The notes under the pieces were generated by a model. The model worked only from the letters and a program-made list of their open reading frames with translations. It was not told the origin of the DNA and did no database searches. Positions 27,325 to 38,101 of a stretch of DNA of 64,000 nt are shown here, in pieces. Position 1 is the stretch's first letter. Each line of letters begins with the position of its first letter. The DNA comes from JBMHDW01 sp049889175. GTDB lineage: Bacteria; Pseudomonadota; Gammaproteobacteria; Comchoanobacterales; Comchoanobacteraceae. The position numbers and the translations under genes were made by a program. The stretch spans positions 1-64,000 of the forward strand of contig JBMHDW010000013.1 of NCBI GenBank assembly GCA_049889175.1, read 5' to 3'.

Positions 27325-30300
27325 AACATCAATAATAAGTATGCTGCTTAATAGACGATATTTACCTATTTTTATTACTCATTCTTTATCATCTATCAAT
27401 ATTAATTTTATTCGTGGCGCATTAGTGGCACTGATCACCAGCTCAGCTTTTAGCACATCACAAAACAGTGAGTTCTGGACCATGGTAATTACAACATCCA
27501 TGAGTATTCCATTCTTCCTTTTCAGTGTTATGGCTGGCCAGATGGCTGATAAATACTCAAAGTCATCGTTTACCCAATACATCAAATTTTTTGAAATCTT
27601 AACATCTATTTTTATGAGTATTGCTATTTTCTCATTAGCAAATCCCTGGCTATTGGTTTTGGCTTCATTAGTAGCAAGCACACAACAGGCATTCCTTTCT
27701 CCTGTTAAACTCAGTATTCTCCCTGAGAATTTTAAACGAGAAGAGCTGATGCCTGCAAATGCTCTACTTGAAACAAGTACCATATTGACTATTATTCTTG
27801 GCTTTGCAATGGGCTTCTTTGTATCACCAAATTCAAGCATCTCTATTTTCGGTCTCTTGCATCTTAAAAATGCATTTTTTTGGTATTTTGCCTTTGTGAC
27901 TCTTTTTCTATCCATCACAGGTTATATCGCCAGTCTATTCATCAAGCCGCTAGAATCTGCCAATCCAAATGCTACCGTATCGTATCAAATCATTTCATCC
28001 ATTCAAAAGAACATTGATACCACAACTCAAAGTGATCATATTTGGAAAATTATTTTGGGCATTTCCTGGATCTGGTTTATTGGTAGTATCATCCAACCCA
28101 CTATTTTATATTACGTTACCAGTGAGCTTAACCTTACCCAGCCCATCTATATTTTCTTAAGTGCCATGTTCACAGTGGGTATTGCTGGAGGTTCAATTTT
28201 TTGTAGTGCTGTTTTAAAACGAGCCTCCGACTCTCGTTACTCACCTGCTGCACTATTTCTTATCTCGGCATTTTGTATACAACTCTACTTTTCGTCTTAT
28301 AGCTTTCCTGCCAACTATTCAATTTGGCAATTTATACTATCGTCTCATGGCTTCATTATTATCTTAGACCTTATTGGCATAAGTTTCTGTTCTGGTTTGG
28401 TTGTGGTCCCTCTTTACGCAATGATTCAACGAGTCACTCGGCGCAGCAATCGATCACAAGTCATTGCCTGTAATAACATCATCTCTTCTATTTTTATCAC
28501 CATAGCCTCACTGATCAGTATTGGATGGTTTATCTCCTTCAAACTTAACATCAGCCAACTCTATCTATTTGTAGGTGTTATCAATATCTTTATTTCTGTC
28601 TACATGATGCGCATCTTACCATTCAACTTCGTCAAAGCATTTGGTGCCAATGTCATCAAATTTATATACAGAAACAAAGTTAAAGGTATTGAAAACTTTT
28701 TGGATAACCATCGTAATGTATTAGTCGTATGTAACCACGCCAGCAATCTAGACGCTATTATCTTGGGTGCTATTCTTCCAGGACGATTTTCGTTTGCTGT
28801 TCACCCAACGGTCGCAGAATGGCGATCTGTTAAAATATTAGCGCGAATGGCGAAAATTTATCCTGTGGATACAGAGAACCCAATCCGAATGAAGACTCTG
28901 GTTAAATTACTTAAATCTGGCGAGAGATGTATTGTATTTCCTGAGGGAAGACTCTCAAGTACTGGTAGATTAATGAAGGTTTATCCAGGATCTGCAATGG
29001 TTGCAAATAAAGCCCACTCACATATCTTACCGATTTATCTTGATGCTTACGAGACCAAATATTTTACCGAATCTCACCAAGCACTTAAACCTAAATTATT
29101 TCCTAAAATCAATATTAATATCTTACCAGCCATTGCACACAAGCAGTTTTCAGATTCAGGAAAAGAGCAGCGTGCCCAATATGAAAAATTATTGGTTTCT
29201 GTGATGAAAGATGCACAAGTTAAATCATTACCCACAATGAATCTGTTTAGAGGTCTCCATTATGCAGCTAAACGCTTTGGCGACAATAAAGTTATCTTAA
29301 GAGGTCACGACTGGACAACATTTACCTACAAAAAACTTATTATATCCAGCATTTTATTTGGACAACTTTTACGTCAACGCCTTAATCGACAAGATGAACA
29401 TATTGGTATCTTGTTGCCCAATGTGCCTGGAAATGTTATTTCAATATTTGCATTAATCAGTATTAATCGAGTTCCAGCAATGTTGAATTTTACTTCAGGT
29501 AAAGATCAGATGCTTTCAACTTGTCAGACCGCTAAAGTAAATTACGTTATTACCTCAGAAGCATTTGTTGAAAAGGCCAACCTCAGTGAACATATTAATT
29601 TCCTTCAAGCCAATGGCGTTAATGTTTTGATGCTTGAACAACTCAAAAAGAAAGTAAACTTTGTCAGAAAATTATCTGCCCTACTTCGCTACAAACGGTT
29701 TGAGCGATACTATGGTAAAGACCAGCTCAATCATCAAGATAAACCAGCTTTTGTCCTATTTACCTCTGGATCAGAAGGTCAACCTAAAGGAGTTGTCTTA
29801 TCACATAGAAATATTTATGCAAATGGCAATCAACAGGTAACGATCTTTGATCTTGTGCCAACCGATTCAGTCTTTAATCCTTTACCCATATTTCATGCTT
29901 TCGGTCTTGGTGCAGCAACATTAACACCCATATTAAATGGTGCAAGTGTCTTTTTATTCCCTAACCCTACCCAGTATCAAACCATCAGTAACTACGTTTA
30001 TGAAAGTCAATGTACCTTTCTTTATGGAACCAATACCTTCCTAACTGGTTATGGCAAAATGAATACCAATCCTCTGAACTTTACGCGCTTAAGATGTGTT
30101 ATTGCAGGTGGTGAAAAACTAAAAACCGCAACACGTCATTTATGGCAAAATAATTTTGGTATTAGGGTATTTGAAGGCTACGGTGTGACTGAGTGTTCAC
30201 CTGTTATTGCCACAAACTCACATGAGCATTTTAAAATGAATACCGTTGGTAAAATCCTACCAGGGTTTGAGTATCATCTTGAACCCGTTGATGGCATTGA

Positions 30301-30784
30301 TTATGGCAAAGAACTTTGGGTGAAAGGTGATGCAGTAATGATGGGCTATTTATTTAATGATCAGCCAGGTGTCATTCAACCCCCTCATCAAGGCTTTCAT
30401 AAAACCGGTGATATTGTTTCTTTCGATGACGATGGCTTTATGTCTATTGTTGACCGTATTAAGCGCTTTGCCAAGATTGGTGGTGAAATGGTGTCACTAA
30501 CTGCTGTTGAAAATATTATTCAAGGAATGTTTCCAGGCGAGCAACATGCCATCATTAATATACCTCATGAGAAAAAAGGTGAACAAATCATCTTGATTAC
30601 CACAATGAGCAGTCTAGATAAAGCATCGATTAATAAAGCGCTTAAAGAACAACAGCACAGCTCATTGATGTGTCCAAGTGACGTTATTCATATTGCCGAT
30701 ATGCCTATGCTGGGCAGTGGTAAGATTAATTATCCGCATTTAAAAAATTGGCACGAAAAATTGAATCATCAAAATAATGGCTAG
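27314..30784 (+). CDS. aas: MFS–acyltransferase–acyl-ACP synthetase fusion (Aas-like)
   Basis: A 1156-aa, three-part protein. Residues 1 to about 440 form a 12-helix MFS transporter similar to the lysophospholipid flippase LplT. A PlsC acyltransferase domain follows, with H475-x4-D480 (NHASNLD) and FPEGR at 542-546. From about 690 to the end is an AMP-binding acyl-ACP/CoA synthetase with FTSGSEGQPKG at 816-826, GYGVTECSP and the KTGDI motif. In Escherichia coli LplT and Aas are separate neighbours that import and re-acylate lysophosphatidylethanolamine; here the whole pathway is one chain. AGGA stands 6 nt before the ATG. The 3' end overlaps the convergent permease gene by 45 nt. Confidence 0.93.
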   Translation: MLHKTSIISMLLNRRYLPIFITHSLSSININFIRGALVALITSSAFSTSQNSEFWTMVITTSMSIPFFLFSVMAGQMADKYSKSSFTQYIKFFEILTSIFMSIAIFSLANPWLLVLASLVASTQQAFLSPVKLSILPENFKREELMPANALLETSTILTIILGFAMGFFVSPNSSISIFGLLHLKNAFFWYFAFVTLFLSITGYIASLFIKPLESANPNATVSYQIISSIQKNIDTTTQSDHIWKIILGISWIWFIGSIIQPTILYYVTSELNLTQPIYIFLSAMFTVGIAGGSIFCSAVLKRASDSRYSPAALFLISAFCIQLYFSSYSFPANYSIWQFILSSHGFIIILDLIGISFCSGLVVVPLYAMIQRVTRRSNRSQVIACNNIISSIFITIASLISIGWFISFKLNISQLYLFVGVINIFISVYMMRILPFNFVKAFGANVIKFIYRNKVKGIENFLDNHRNVLVVCNHASNLDAIILGAILPGRFSFAVHPTVAEWRSVKILARMAKIYPVDTENPIRMKTLVKLLKSGERCIVFPEGRLSSTGRLMKVYPGSAMVANKAHSHILPIYLDAYETKYFTESHQALKPKLFPKININILPAIAHKQFSDSGKEQRAQYEKLLVSVMKDAQVKSLPTMNLFRGLHYAAKRFGDNKVILRGHDWTTFTYKKLIISSILFGQLLRQRLNRQDEHIGILLPNVPGNVISIFALISINRVPAMLNFTSGKDQMLSTCQTAKVNYVITSEAFVEKANLSEHINFLQANGVNVLMLEQLKKKVNFVRKLSALLRYKRFERYYGKDQLNHQDKPAFVLFTSGSEGQPKGVVLSHRNIYANGNQQVTIFDLVPTDSVFNPLPIFHAFGLGAATLTPILNGASVFLFPNPTQYQTISNYVYESQCTFLYGTNTFLTGYGKMNTNPLNFTRLRCVIAGGEKLKTATRHLWQNNFGIRVFEGYGVTECSPVIATNSHEHFKMNTVGKILPGFEYHLEPVDGIDYGKELWVKGDAVMMGYLFNDQPGVIQPPHQGFHKTGDIVSFDDDGFMSIVDRIKRFAKIGGEMVSLTAVENIIQGMFPGEQHAIINIPHEKKGEQIILITTMSSLDKASINKALKEQQHSSLMCPSDVIHIADMPMLGSGKINYPHLKNWHEKLNHQNNG

Positions 30785-31891
30785 CCCAATTATACCAATG
30801 TGAACACACCACTGTAATATTGATGGTGCTTGGTTTAGTTTAATACTTTGTAACGATAATACTGCAGGAAGTATGATATTTAAAATTATTACAAAAAGAC
30901 CTGCTAACTTTAATAATGCCAACGCAGACAAAAAAACGTGCCCAAGAATTAACGCAGGAATGGCAATAATTGAGATAACTAAAAAACCCTTATATTGATT
31001 GCTCACTGGTATTGCATCTTGTAAAACATCATATAAACTTTTACTCACGCCAATAAAAGAACTCACCACTGCTGCAAGATAAAATACTATTGGCATACTT
31101 CTAAGCCAGTGGTAGCTGTTCGGATTTTGCTCTTGGATTAAATGGGTCAGTGATGATGGGTTATCCGTGACTTTTACTAAATAATCCATTGATAGATTCC
31201 CAATTAATATTGTCGTATAAATGGAATACACCAATAAAATGAACACCGCACCAATCACAAGCGCGATCGCCAAACTTCGAAAGTCATATTTGAGATAATC
31301 TGAGATACTCGGTACAATAATCTGAAAGCCAAATGCTGCTATAATAATAAAGATTATACTTGAGTCAAAAGTAAGCGCTTTGCCTGAATACCAAAGATGG
31401 CCAACATCAAATATTGATAGTAATGTCACCATCAATAAGGCAAATGAAATAAGCAACAAATACATAACACCGCGATTAATCCAATCGATCATGTAAGTGC
31501 CAATGAGCAACCCAATCATTAATAAAGAGATAATCGCATAACTTATTATCCCCAGCATATCATGCAGCACATGAACATAAAATCCCATGAGTGTGTAAAA
31601 AAGTAACATCAATAATAGCAAGCTTATATTTCTAATATTAGGACCTAGAATAGTCGCGATTAAACTAAAAAAACTTTTACAATTTGGATGTCGGCAACAG
31701 ACTTTAGCCAACATTAATGCTGTAACCAACATGAGTACTGACGCACCTAAAAACAGCACCAATGTCATTGAAAAGCCAAAGGACTGTGCGACAGTATGAA
31801 TGCTGACTGTTGAACCACCAATAGACATACCAGCAACTAATAATGCTGCACCAAGTATGGTTGAAAGATTATTATGACGCTCTTTGTTCAT
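30740..31891 (-). CDS. Aromatic amino acid permease (HAAAP family, TyrP/Mtr-like)
   Basis: The 383-aa protein has about eleven membrane segments and the family N-terminus LGAALLVAGMSIGGS, the glycine-rich first helix of hydroxy/aromatic amino acid permeases, followed by the FGFQIIVPSISDYL region. It probably imports tyrosine, tryptophan or a related amino acid with protons. The start at 31891 (MNKERHNN) overlaps the end of the MFS gene by 20 nt; a TTG at 31933 would add 14 hydrophilic residues. Fourth gene of the lptF-lptG-MFS operon. Confidence 0.85.
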   Translation of the reverse strand: MNKERHNNLSTILGAALLVAGMSIGGSTVSIHTVAQSFGFSMTLVLFLGASVLMLVTALMLAKVCCRHPNCKSFFSLIATILGPNIRNISLLLLMLLFYTLMGFYVHVLHDMLGIISYAIISLLMIGLLIGTYMIDWINRGVMYLLLISFALLMVTLLSIFDVGHLWYSGKALTFDSSIIFIIIAAFGFQIIVPSISDYLKYDFRSLAIALVIGAVFILLVYSIYTTILIGNLSMDYLVKVTDNPSSLTHLIQEQNPNSYHWLRSMPIVFYLAAVVSSFIGVSKSLYDVLQDAIPVSNQYKGFLVISIIAIPALILGHVFLSALALLKLAGLFVIILNIILPAVLSLQSIKLNQAPSILQWCVHIGIIGLAIILMIQFFVPIF

Positions 31892-33140
31892 AACGTAAAC
31901 AGTTTGTTTCTTTGATGAAGAAACTAAGTACAATTGCGATAATCATTGCAATTGGGATAATAATAAAGACATCTCTAACGCTGTAGGACTTCAGTAACAC
32001 TGTCACTGCAGGCACCAGTAATGTACCAAATAACACTGAGATTGCATTAACCAAACCAATAGAAACCCCCGTTACAGATGAACGATGAATCTCACCAGAC
32101 ATAGCATAAGCGACTACCAAACCACCAAGTGCAATGCCCATCAAACAGGTCATAAAAAGCTCTAAATAAATACTCAAGTCTAAATAGACAACCACAGTTA
32201 CAAGAACCAATGATACTAGCGCAGACCACAATAAAAATGGTCGTCTTTTTTTCATCGAGTCAGACCAGGCCCCAATGATGAATCCACCTACAGTAAAGCC
32301 CCAAAAAATAAAGAGTATGGCAAGCTTTGCACCCCACTCAGCTTGTACTTGCCCCACATCCATAACCCAAGACTGAGTAGTGATAAAAAACTTTTTCCCC
32401 ATCACTTCACCCAATAATATTAAAGGGACATATAACATACCAGCAAAACTACCAACAAACCAAGTTTGGGGATGTTTTATAACAACCCAAAATTGCTGTA
32501 AAAAACTTGATGAACCTTTGTCTTCAGTTGCTTTAGCTTGATCCGATCGATCACGAATTATCAGCCATGCAAGAGCAGAAAGCGCCATAAAAAATATTGA
32601 AAATCCCCAAAAAACGCCCTGCCATGTCCACTGAAAATAGCCAAAAAAGAGGTCTTCAAAAAGCGGTCTTTGGACAGAGGCTCCAACCATCCCCATAGCT
32701 TGAGTTAACCCTGCCAACATTCCCAACTGATGCGGCGGAAACCAAATTGTTGCCAGTCGAATAGCTGAAATAAATGCAAATGATGCCGCAATACCCAAAA
32801 GAATACGCGAGCCAATCATCCATTCAATGTGACCTGATGTCACAAAGATCAATTGGCTAATACCAACCATTAATAACCCTAAAGACACGATCCGCCTTGC
32901 ACCAAATCGGTCAATTAAAATACCAACAGGCAGCTGCATGATCACATATGGAATTAAAAATGCTGTTGCAAAATAATTAACAACGTCATCACCTGTCAAA
33001 TCTGAATGGCTATTGGCGATAAATTGACTAATACTTTCAGGACTGACCCTCAAAATATAGGCAAAATAGAAAAATAATGCTCCTATTAACCAAACTATCC
33101 AAGCATACAATGATGCCTTCTGTGGCGCAGTTTTAGTCAT
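31872..33140 (-). CDS. MFS transporter
   Basis: The 422-aa protein has twelve membrane segments and the MFS loop motif GILIDRFGARR between helices 2 and 3. The N-terminus with YFAYILRVSPE and the SGRILLG-like helix 4 (IGSRILLGIAASFAF) resemble nutrient importers common in intracellular gammaproteobacteria; the substrate cannot be told. The start at 33140 has GGAG 6 nt upstream and forms an ATGA overlap with the lptG stop. An aromatic amino acid permease follows, which hints at nutrient acquisition. Confidence 0.88.
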   Translation of the reverse strand: MTKTAPQKASLYAWIVWLIGALFFYFAYILRVSPESISQFIANSHSDLTGDDVVNYFATAFLIPYVIMQLPVGILIDRFGARRIVSLGLLMVGISQLIFVTSGHIEWMIGSRILLGIAASFAFISAIRLATIWFPPHQLGMLAGLTQAMGMVGASVQRPLFEDLFFGYFQWTWQGVFWGFSIFFMALSALAWLIIRDRSDQAKATEDKGSSSFLQQFWVVIKHPQTWFVGSFAGMLYVPLILLGEVMGKKFFITTQSWVMDVGQVQAEWGAKLAILFIFWGFTVGGFIIGAWSDSMKKRRPFLLWSALVSLVLVTVVVYLDLSIYLELFMTCLMGIALGGLVVAYAMSGEIHRSSVTGVSIGLVNAISVLFGTLLVPAVTVLLKSYSVRDVFIIIPIAMIIAIVLSFFIKETNCLRYEQRAS

Positions 33141-34216
33141 AAACGACTCCTTTTTGACAAAAAATATTGTGTTCCATACGCAAGAACAACAATAAGTATG
33201 GTAGTTAACCATAAACTATGATTCCATGATAGTCCACAATAATGAAGATTTACAAATATAAAACCGGAAACTTGAAGCACAGTAATACCAGTAAGTAAGA
33301 TAACCATAAAGAATACCAAAGGATTCATTGGAATACTGATTAGAATGATACTCGCTAACGCGGATGACCACATGGCAAAGCAGCCCTTAATGGGCATCAT
33401 CAATCGCTGCCAGAAGGCTTCCGAATATTGCATCACTGGCAAACCTGAAACAGTATGATTCATTAATTCAAAAAGATTTTTCAGCGTCAATAATGATGGT
33501 CTATATTGACTCAGCATCATGATATCTAAATCAATGCTTGTTTGCCATTCTAAGTCATCTAAAACGGTCTGATCTGGCGTTGACTCTGTAAAATGATATT
33601 GTGTAATGTTTTTTAGTCGCCAAAGTCCTGGAGAAATCACTTGACCCGTTTCAGCATGTTCTAGCAAATACATGTGATCATTTTTAAAGTAATAACGATT
33701 AAAATTTGATATTTTTTCACCGCTTTTGGCATCAAAGTCAATAATATTAATGCCATGTTCTGTTTGTTCTGTAAGCCAAAAGTGTCCATCATGCTTAATG
33801 GCTTTACCATTTGATAGCCACTCAACACGTGCTGCTTTTACCCTATTTTCTAACCATGATGAGACATCATCATTCACAAAAAATACTACATACCAGGTAA
33901 TGGAAAATATGAGTAGTGATTTTAATAACCTTTTAGGCGTGAGACCTAGGCTGTAGAACGTGTTTAGCTCTCCACGTTGATGGGTAGTATAGATAAAAGC
34001 AGCTATTGCTAAAAATCCTATAAAAACATACATATCATTCCAACGTGATGGCAAAATACCAATCGTATAAATAATTGATTTATAAAAATAGTATGAACCT
34101 GAACTGATATTCTTTTGCTCTTTAACCCAGTCAATTAAAAACGTCATGAGCGAAAAAACACCCAAAACCTTAATGGAAAATAACCACATCTGACGATTAA
34201 CAACGCGTTGAATCAT
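33137..34216 (-). CDS. lptG: LptG, LPS export permease subunit
   Basis: LptG pairs with LptF and the ATPase LptB to extract LPS from the inner membrane and push it along the Lpt bridge. The 359-aa protein has the YjgP/YjgQ layout: three membrane segments, a periplasmic beta-jellyroll (about residues 100-250) and three more segments. GELNTFYSLGLTPKRL is the coupling-helix region. It overlaps lptF by about 20 nt and the MFS gene by 4 nt. Confidence 0.93.
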   Translation of the reverse strand: MIQRVVNRQMWLFSIKVLGVFSLMTFLIDWVKEQKNISSGSYYFYKSIIYTIGILPSRWNDMYVFIGFLAIAAFIYTTHQRGELNTFYSLGLTPKRLLKSLLIFSITWYVVFFVNDDVSSWLENRVKAARVEWLSNGKAIKHDGHFWLTEQTEHGINIIDFDAKSGEKISNFNRYYFKNDHMYLLEHAETGQVISPGLWRLKNITQYHFTESTPDQTVLDDLEWQTSIDLDIMMLSQYRPSLLTLKNLFELMNHTVSGLPVMQYSEAFWQRLMMPIKGCFAMWSSALASIILISIPMNPLVFFMVILLTGITVLQVSGFIFVNLHYCGLSWNHSLWLTTILIVVLAYGTQYFLSKRSRL

Positions 34217-35261
34217 ATAAACGCCTCCACAATTGATAACCTATGACTAATCCAGCTCCACCAAGATAAGGAAGAACCAAAACAAAGTAGTTCGCACTAG
34301 CACCATCGACAAAAAGTCTATCTTGCATGAGACGTAACACATAATAAATCAGCACGAATAGTCCCATAGTTAGAAATTGCGACCTCATTTGACGGGGATG
34401 AACCCTGACAAACTGCATACTCAGTACAAACATAAAGATGATTGAGAACGAAGGAAAGAGCATTCTATTTAAATATTTGAACATTGTTTTAGATGATAGT
34501 GATTGAATAACTGTGTTAAATGTAGGAAATTTTTCATCCATATTATCTTTTGAGATAGCCAATGCTGGCATAGGCAAAGTTAACTGCTTAAAATGAATTT
34601 TCTCGAAACTTTGATCATCTCTTTCTAGGTACAACATACCATCTTGAACATTGATTTCATTATTTTGATCTTGTTCAATTTTAGATGCATGCATTAACCA
34701 ATTTTGCTGACCATTATTTTGATTGGATAAGTAAACATTACTGATGTATTGATTAGGCTTTATTTCATCGGCAAAAATAACCATTGGCATTTGCCCATTC
34801 CTGAAATTAACATAAGTAAACTCTTTCTCGTTTAACAATGAAAATACCCATTCATTTTTGTTGCTGTTTAGATAGCTTTCCATTTTAAATAAACTCAGCG
34901 GTTGAACCCAAGCTGCAATAATAAATACAAAGACTGATAATAGTATGACAAGTGGCCAAAGTACTTTTTTGATCATTGTTAACGAAAAACCTAATGAACA
35001 CATGGCCAATAACTCATATTGACTCGACAAACGAAACATAAATAACGTAACTGCTACTAGAATAGTTATAGGCGTCAAAAGCGTTAACAACTTTGGTAAA
35101 ATACCCAGCAAGATATTAATAAACAACATAATACCTGGAACTTTTCCTAAATCAGTGATTGTAATAGCTGTAAATATCATTAGCAATAAAAACATCATGA
35201 TGCCAAAAATAAATAGCCACTCCTGGACTGCTTGAATTCGTATGTAGCGTTGCATTTTCAT
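34197..35261 (-). CDS. lptF: LptF, LPS export permease subunit
   Basis: The 354-aa partner of LptG with the same three-plus-three membrane arrangement around a periplasmic jellyroll. SSQYELLAMCSLGFSLTMI matches the LptF coupling-helix motif that contacts LptB. The start is ambiguous: ATGs at 35270, 35261 and 35255 lack a clear ribosome site; 35261 or 35255 best fits the family N-terminus (QRYIRIQ). First gene of the operon, divergent from valS; lptB and lptA-C are not in the window. Confidence 0.92.
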   Translation of the reverse strand: MKMQRYIRIQAVQEWLFIFGIMMFLLLMIFTAITITDLGKVPGIMLFINILLGILPKLLTLLTPITILVAVTLFMFRLSSQYELLAMCSLGFSLTMIKKVLWPLVILLSVFVFIIAAWVQPLSLFKMESYLNSNKNEWVFSLLNEKEFTYVNFRNGQMPMVIFADEIKPNQYISNVYLSNQNNGQQNWLMHASKIEQDQNNEINVQDGMLYLERDDQSFEKIHFKQLTLPMPALAISKDNMDEKFPTFNTVIQSLSSKTMFKYLNRMLFPSFSIIFMFVLSMQFVRVHPRQMRSQFLTMGLFVLIYYVLRLMQDRLFVDGASANYFVLVLPYLGGAGLVIGYQLWRRLYDSTRC

Positions 35262-35307
35262 ATCAAGCATTTTACGCAATTCAAATCAAAATGAAAAGAT
35301 GAATAAC

Positions 35308-35336
35308 TTGTGCTTTAACCAACCATTTTGTAGAAT
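35308..35336 (+). promoter_or_regulatory. valS: Sigma-70 promoter of valS
   Basis: TTGTGC at 35308-35313, 17-nt spacer, TAGAAT at 35331-35336, 26 nt before the valS ATG. No T-box-like leader fits in the remaining space. Confidence 0.55.
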
Positions 35337-35362
35337 AACGCGAACTTCGAGGATATACTGCT

Positions 35363-38101
35363 ATGCTTAATGGGCCATTTAATCCATCACAGGTTGAATT
35401 CAAGTGGAATGATGCCTGGCTGTCAAATCAAACACCATACATTGAAGAGTGCCAAGCACCTTTTTCTATCGTGATTCCACCACCTAATGTGACTGGAACG
35501 CTTCACATGGGCCATGGCTTTCAAATGACTCTGATGGACACATTAATTCGATTCAATCGTATGAATGGCCATCCAACACATTGGCAAATGGGGACTGATC
35601 ATGCAGGCATTGCAACTCAAATGGTTGTTGAGCGGCGTCTTCATCAGGATGGTACCACCAAAGAATCCTTAGGGCGTGAAGCTTTTACAAAGAGCATGTG
35701 GGATTGGGTTGATTTCTCTGGCGACCATATTCGCAATCAAATAAAACGCATGGGCTTTATGGTAGATTGGTCAAGTGAACGATTTACATTAGACCCAGAG
35801 CTCTCAAAAACCGTCCAACATGTTTTCCAAAAAATGTACCATGACGGCCTCATTTACCAGGGTGAAAAGATGGTGAATTGGGATACTCAATTGAAAACAG
35901 CTGTTTCAGATCTTGAGGTTGTTTCTGAATCGAAAACCATTCCGCTATACACCCTTCAATACACGTTATCCAATAATCCTGATCAATCTATTTCTGTTGC
36001 AACGACACGACCTGAGACACTTTTTGGAGATCAAGCCATTGCGGTCCATCCGGATGACTCTCGTTATCAGCATTTGATTGGGCAAACCGTTTGCATTCCA
36101 TTAACTCAACGTCATATTCCTATTATTGCAGATGATTATGTTGATCCTGAATTTGGCACTGGCTGTGTTAAAATAACTCCTGCACATGACTTTAATGATT
36201 TTGAGGTTGGCAAGCGACACCAACTTAAGCATTTAAATATTATGAATCAGGACGGCACGCTCAATCACCATGTGCCTCAAGCATTTCAAGGATTAGATCG
36301 CTTTGTCGCACGTAAGCGCATCGTTGCATCGCTTGATGAGTTAGGATTGTTACAAGCCCAAAACACTCATCAAACTCAAGTGCCTTATGGCGATCGTAGT
36401 CAAACGATACTTGAGCCGCGGCTAACACGACAATGGTTTATGAAAATGTCAGATTTAGCCAAACGCGCATTGACCACTGTTCAAAAAGGTGACATTCAAT
36501 TTCACCCATCATTCTGGGTATCCACTTATGAACATTGGTTAAATAATATTGAAGATTGGTGTATTTCTCGGCAACTATGGTGGGGCCATCGCATCCCCTG
36601 TTGGTATGATGATGAGGGCAAAGCCTATGTTGGCAGTGATGAAACCAGCATTAGACAGCAATACCAATTGGCTGACAATATTTCGCTACAACAAGATGAA
36701 GATGTTTTAGATACCTGGTTTTCTTCGGCATTATGGCCGTTTTCTACCATGGATTGGCCAAATATCAATTCTCAGAAATTTCAGCAATTCTTTCCAAGTC
36801 ATGTTTTAATTACTGGTCATGATTTAATTTTCTTTTGGGTTGCTCGAATGATTATGATGAGCCTATATCTTACTGATGAAATTCCCTTCAAACATGTTTA
36901 TTTTACCGGCCTAATAAAAGATCCACAGGGCCAGAAAATGTCTAAAAGCAAGGGTAATGTTGTTGACCCAATTGATCTTATAGAGGGTTCTAGCTTGCAA
37001 GCATTAATTGACAAAAGAACCCGTCATATGATGCAGCCACAGCTAGCAGAAAAAATAAAAAAAGCCACTCAAAAATCCTTTCCAAATGGGATTGATGCTC
37101 ATGGTACAGATGCATTACGTTTTACTTTCTTAGCATTATCTGGTGGTAATCTTGATATACGATTTGATTTTAATCGGTTAACTGGGTATAAGCATTTTGC
37201 TAATAAAATCTGGAATGCTAGTCGTCTAATCTTAATGAATACTCCCGAAGACATCACGCCTATATCAACACCATCATCAATGATTGATCACTGGCTGCAG
37301 CAGCACTTTAATTCCACCATTACTGCTGTTCATCAGCACATCATTCAATTTCGATTTGACCTTGCTGCACAAACACTACATACATTTGTTTGGGGCATCT
37401 TTTGTGATTGGTATTTAGAACTTATCAAACCTCAGTTACATGAAAAATGCCAGCAAACGCTTGCTTTTGCAACCAGTAAACTAATGGATATGTTAACATT
37501 AATGCATCCTTTCATGCCCTATGTTACTGAAGAGATCTACCAAAGTTTGCCGTTTAAAAAAGGTGATGGCTTCCTTATCAATACACCCTACCCAGTCACA
37601 CAAGATGCATCAACACATGACTTTGAGCAGATTGAAACACTTAAATCCTGGGTTAGCGCTATTAGGACATTGCGTGCCGAAATTCAATTACCACAGTCAA
37701 CTTACATCGATGTTTTTATTGCAACAGACAGTCAAATGCAAGCTGCTGTTCATCGTTACCAAGGCTCTCTGAAACCGATGATTCGTGGTCAATCAATTCA
37801 TACCATTGATCACTCGGAGTCGATAAACCGGTCTTGTTTAAGAATTGATGATAGTAATGCTACTTTGTATATCCCTTTAGCTGATCTGGTTGGTTTACAG
37901 CAAGCCATCAGTGGATCCCAAAAGAAATTAGATCAACTCTCTAAAAACATTGCTAAAACACAAAGTAAACTTGATTCACCACAATTTATTGAGAGGGCCC
38001 CGGAGCTTGCGAAAAAAACTCAAGAGCAACTTCATGACTATCAAATGAAGCATGACCGATTAAAGCAACATTTAGATCAACTTTTAGCCTCTGAGATCTG
38101 A
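35363..38101 (+). CDS. valS: Valyl-tRNA synthetase
   Basis: The 912-aa class I synthetase charges tRNA-Val. It has the HIGH-type motif HMGH at residues 48-51, an editing (CP1) domain with ATTRPETLFGD, the CISRQLWWGHRIP signature, KMSKSKGNVVDP starting about residue 525, an anticodon-binding helical domain, and a C-terminal coiled-coil arm (about 840-910) that contacts tRNA. Length is slightly below the 951 aa of Escherichia coli. Its end overlaps the convergent pgi gene by 25 nt. Confidence 0.98.
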   Translation: MLNGPFNPSQVEFKWNDAWLSNQTPYIEECQAPFSIVIPPPNVTGTLHMGHGFQMTLMDTLIRFNRMNGHPTHWQMGTDHAGIATQMVVERRLHQDGTTKESLGREAFTKSMWDWVDFSGDHIRNQIKRMGFMVDWSSERFTLDPELSKTVQHVFQKMYHDGLIYQGEKMVNWDTQLKTAVSDLEVVSESKTIPLYTLQYTLSNNPDQSISVATTRPETLFGDQAIAVHPDDSRYQHLIGQTVCIPLTQRHIPIIADDYVDPEFGTGCVKITPAHDFNDFEVGKRHQLKHLNIMNQDGTLNHHVPQAFQGLDRFVARKRIVASLDELGLLQAQNTHQTQVPYGDRSQTILEPRLTRQWFMKMSDLAKRALTTVQKGDIQFHPSFWVSTYEHWLNNIEDWCISRQLWWGHRIPCWYDDEGKAYVGSDETSIRQQYQLADNISLQQDEDVLDTWFSSALWPFSTMDWPNINSQKFQQFFPSHVLITGHDLIFFWVARMIMMSLYLTDEIPFKHVYFTGLIKDPQGQKMSKSKGNVVDPIDLIEGSSLQALIDKRTRHMMQPQLAEKIKKATQKSFPNGIDAHGTDALRFTFLALSGGNLDIRFDFNRLTGYKHFANKIWNASRLILMNTPEDITPISTPSSMIDHWLQQHFNSTITAVHQHIIQFRFDLAAQTLHTFVWGIFCDWYLELIKPQLHEKCQQTLAFATSKLMDMLTLMHPFMPYVTEEIYQSLPFKKGDGFLINTPYPVTQDASTHDFEQIETLKSWVSAIRTLRAEIQLPQSTYIDVFIATDSQMQAAVHRYQGSLKPMIRGQSIHTIDHSESINRSCLRIDDSNATLYIPLADLVGLQQAISGSQKKLDQLSKNIAKTQSKLDSPQFIERAPELAKKTQEQLHDYQMKHDRLKQHLDQLLASEI

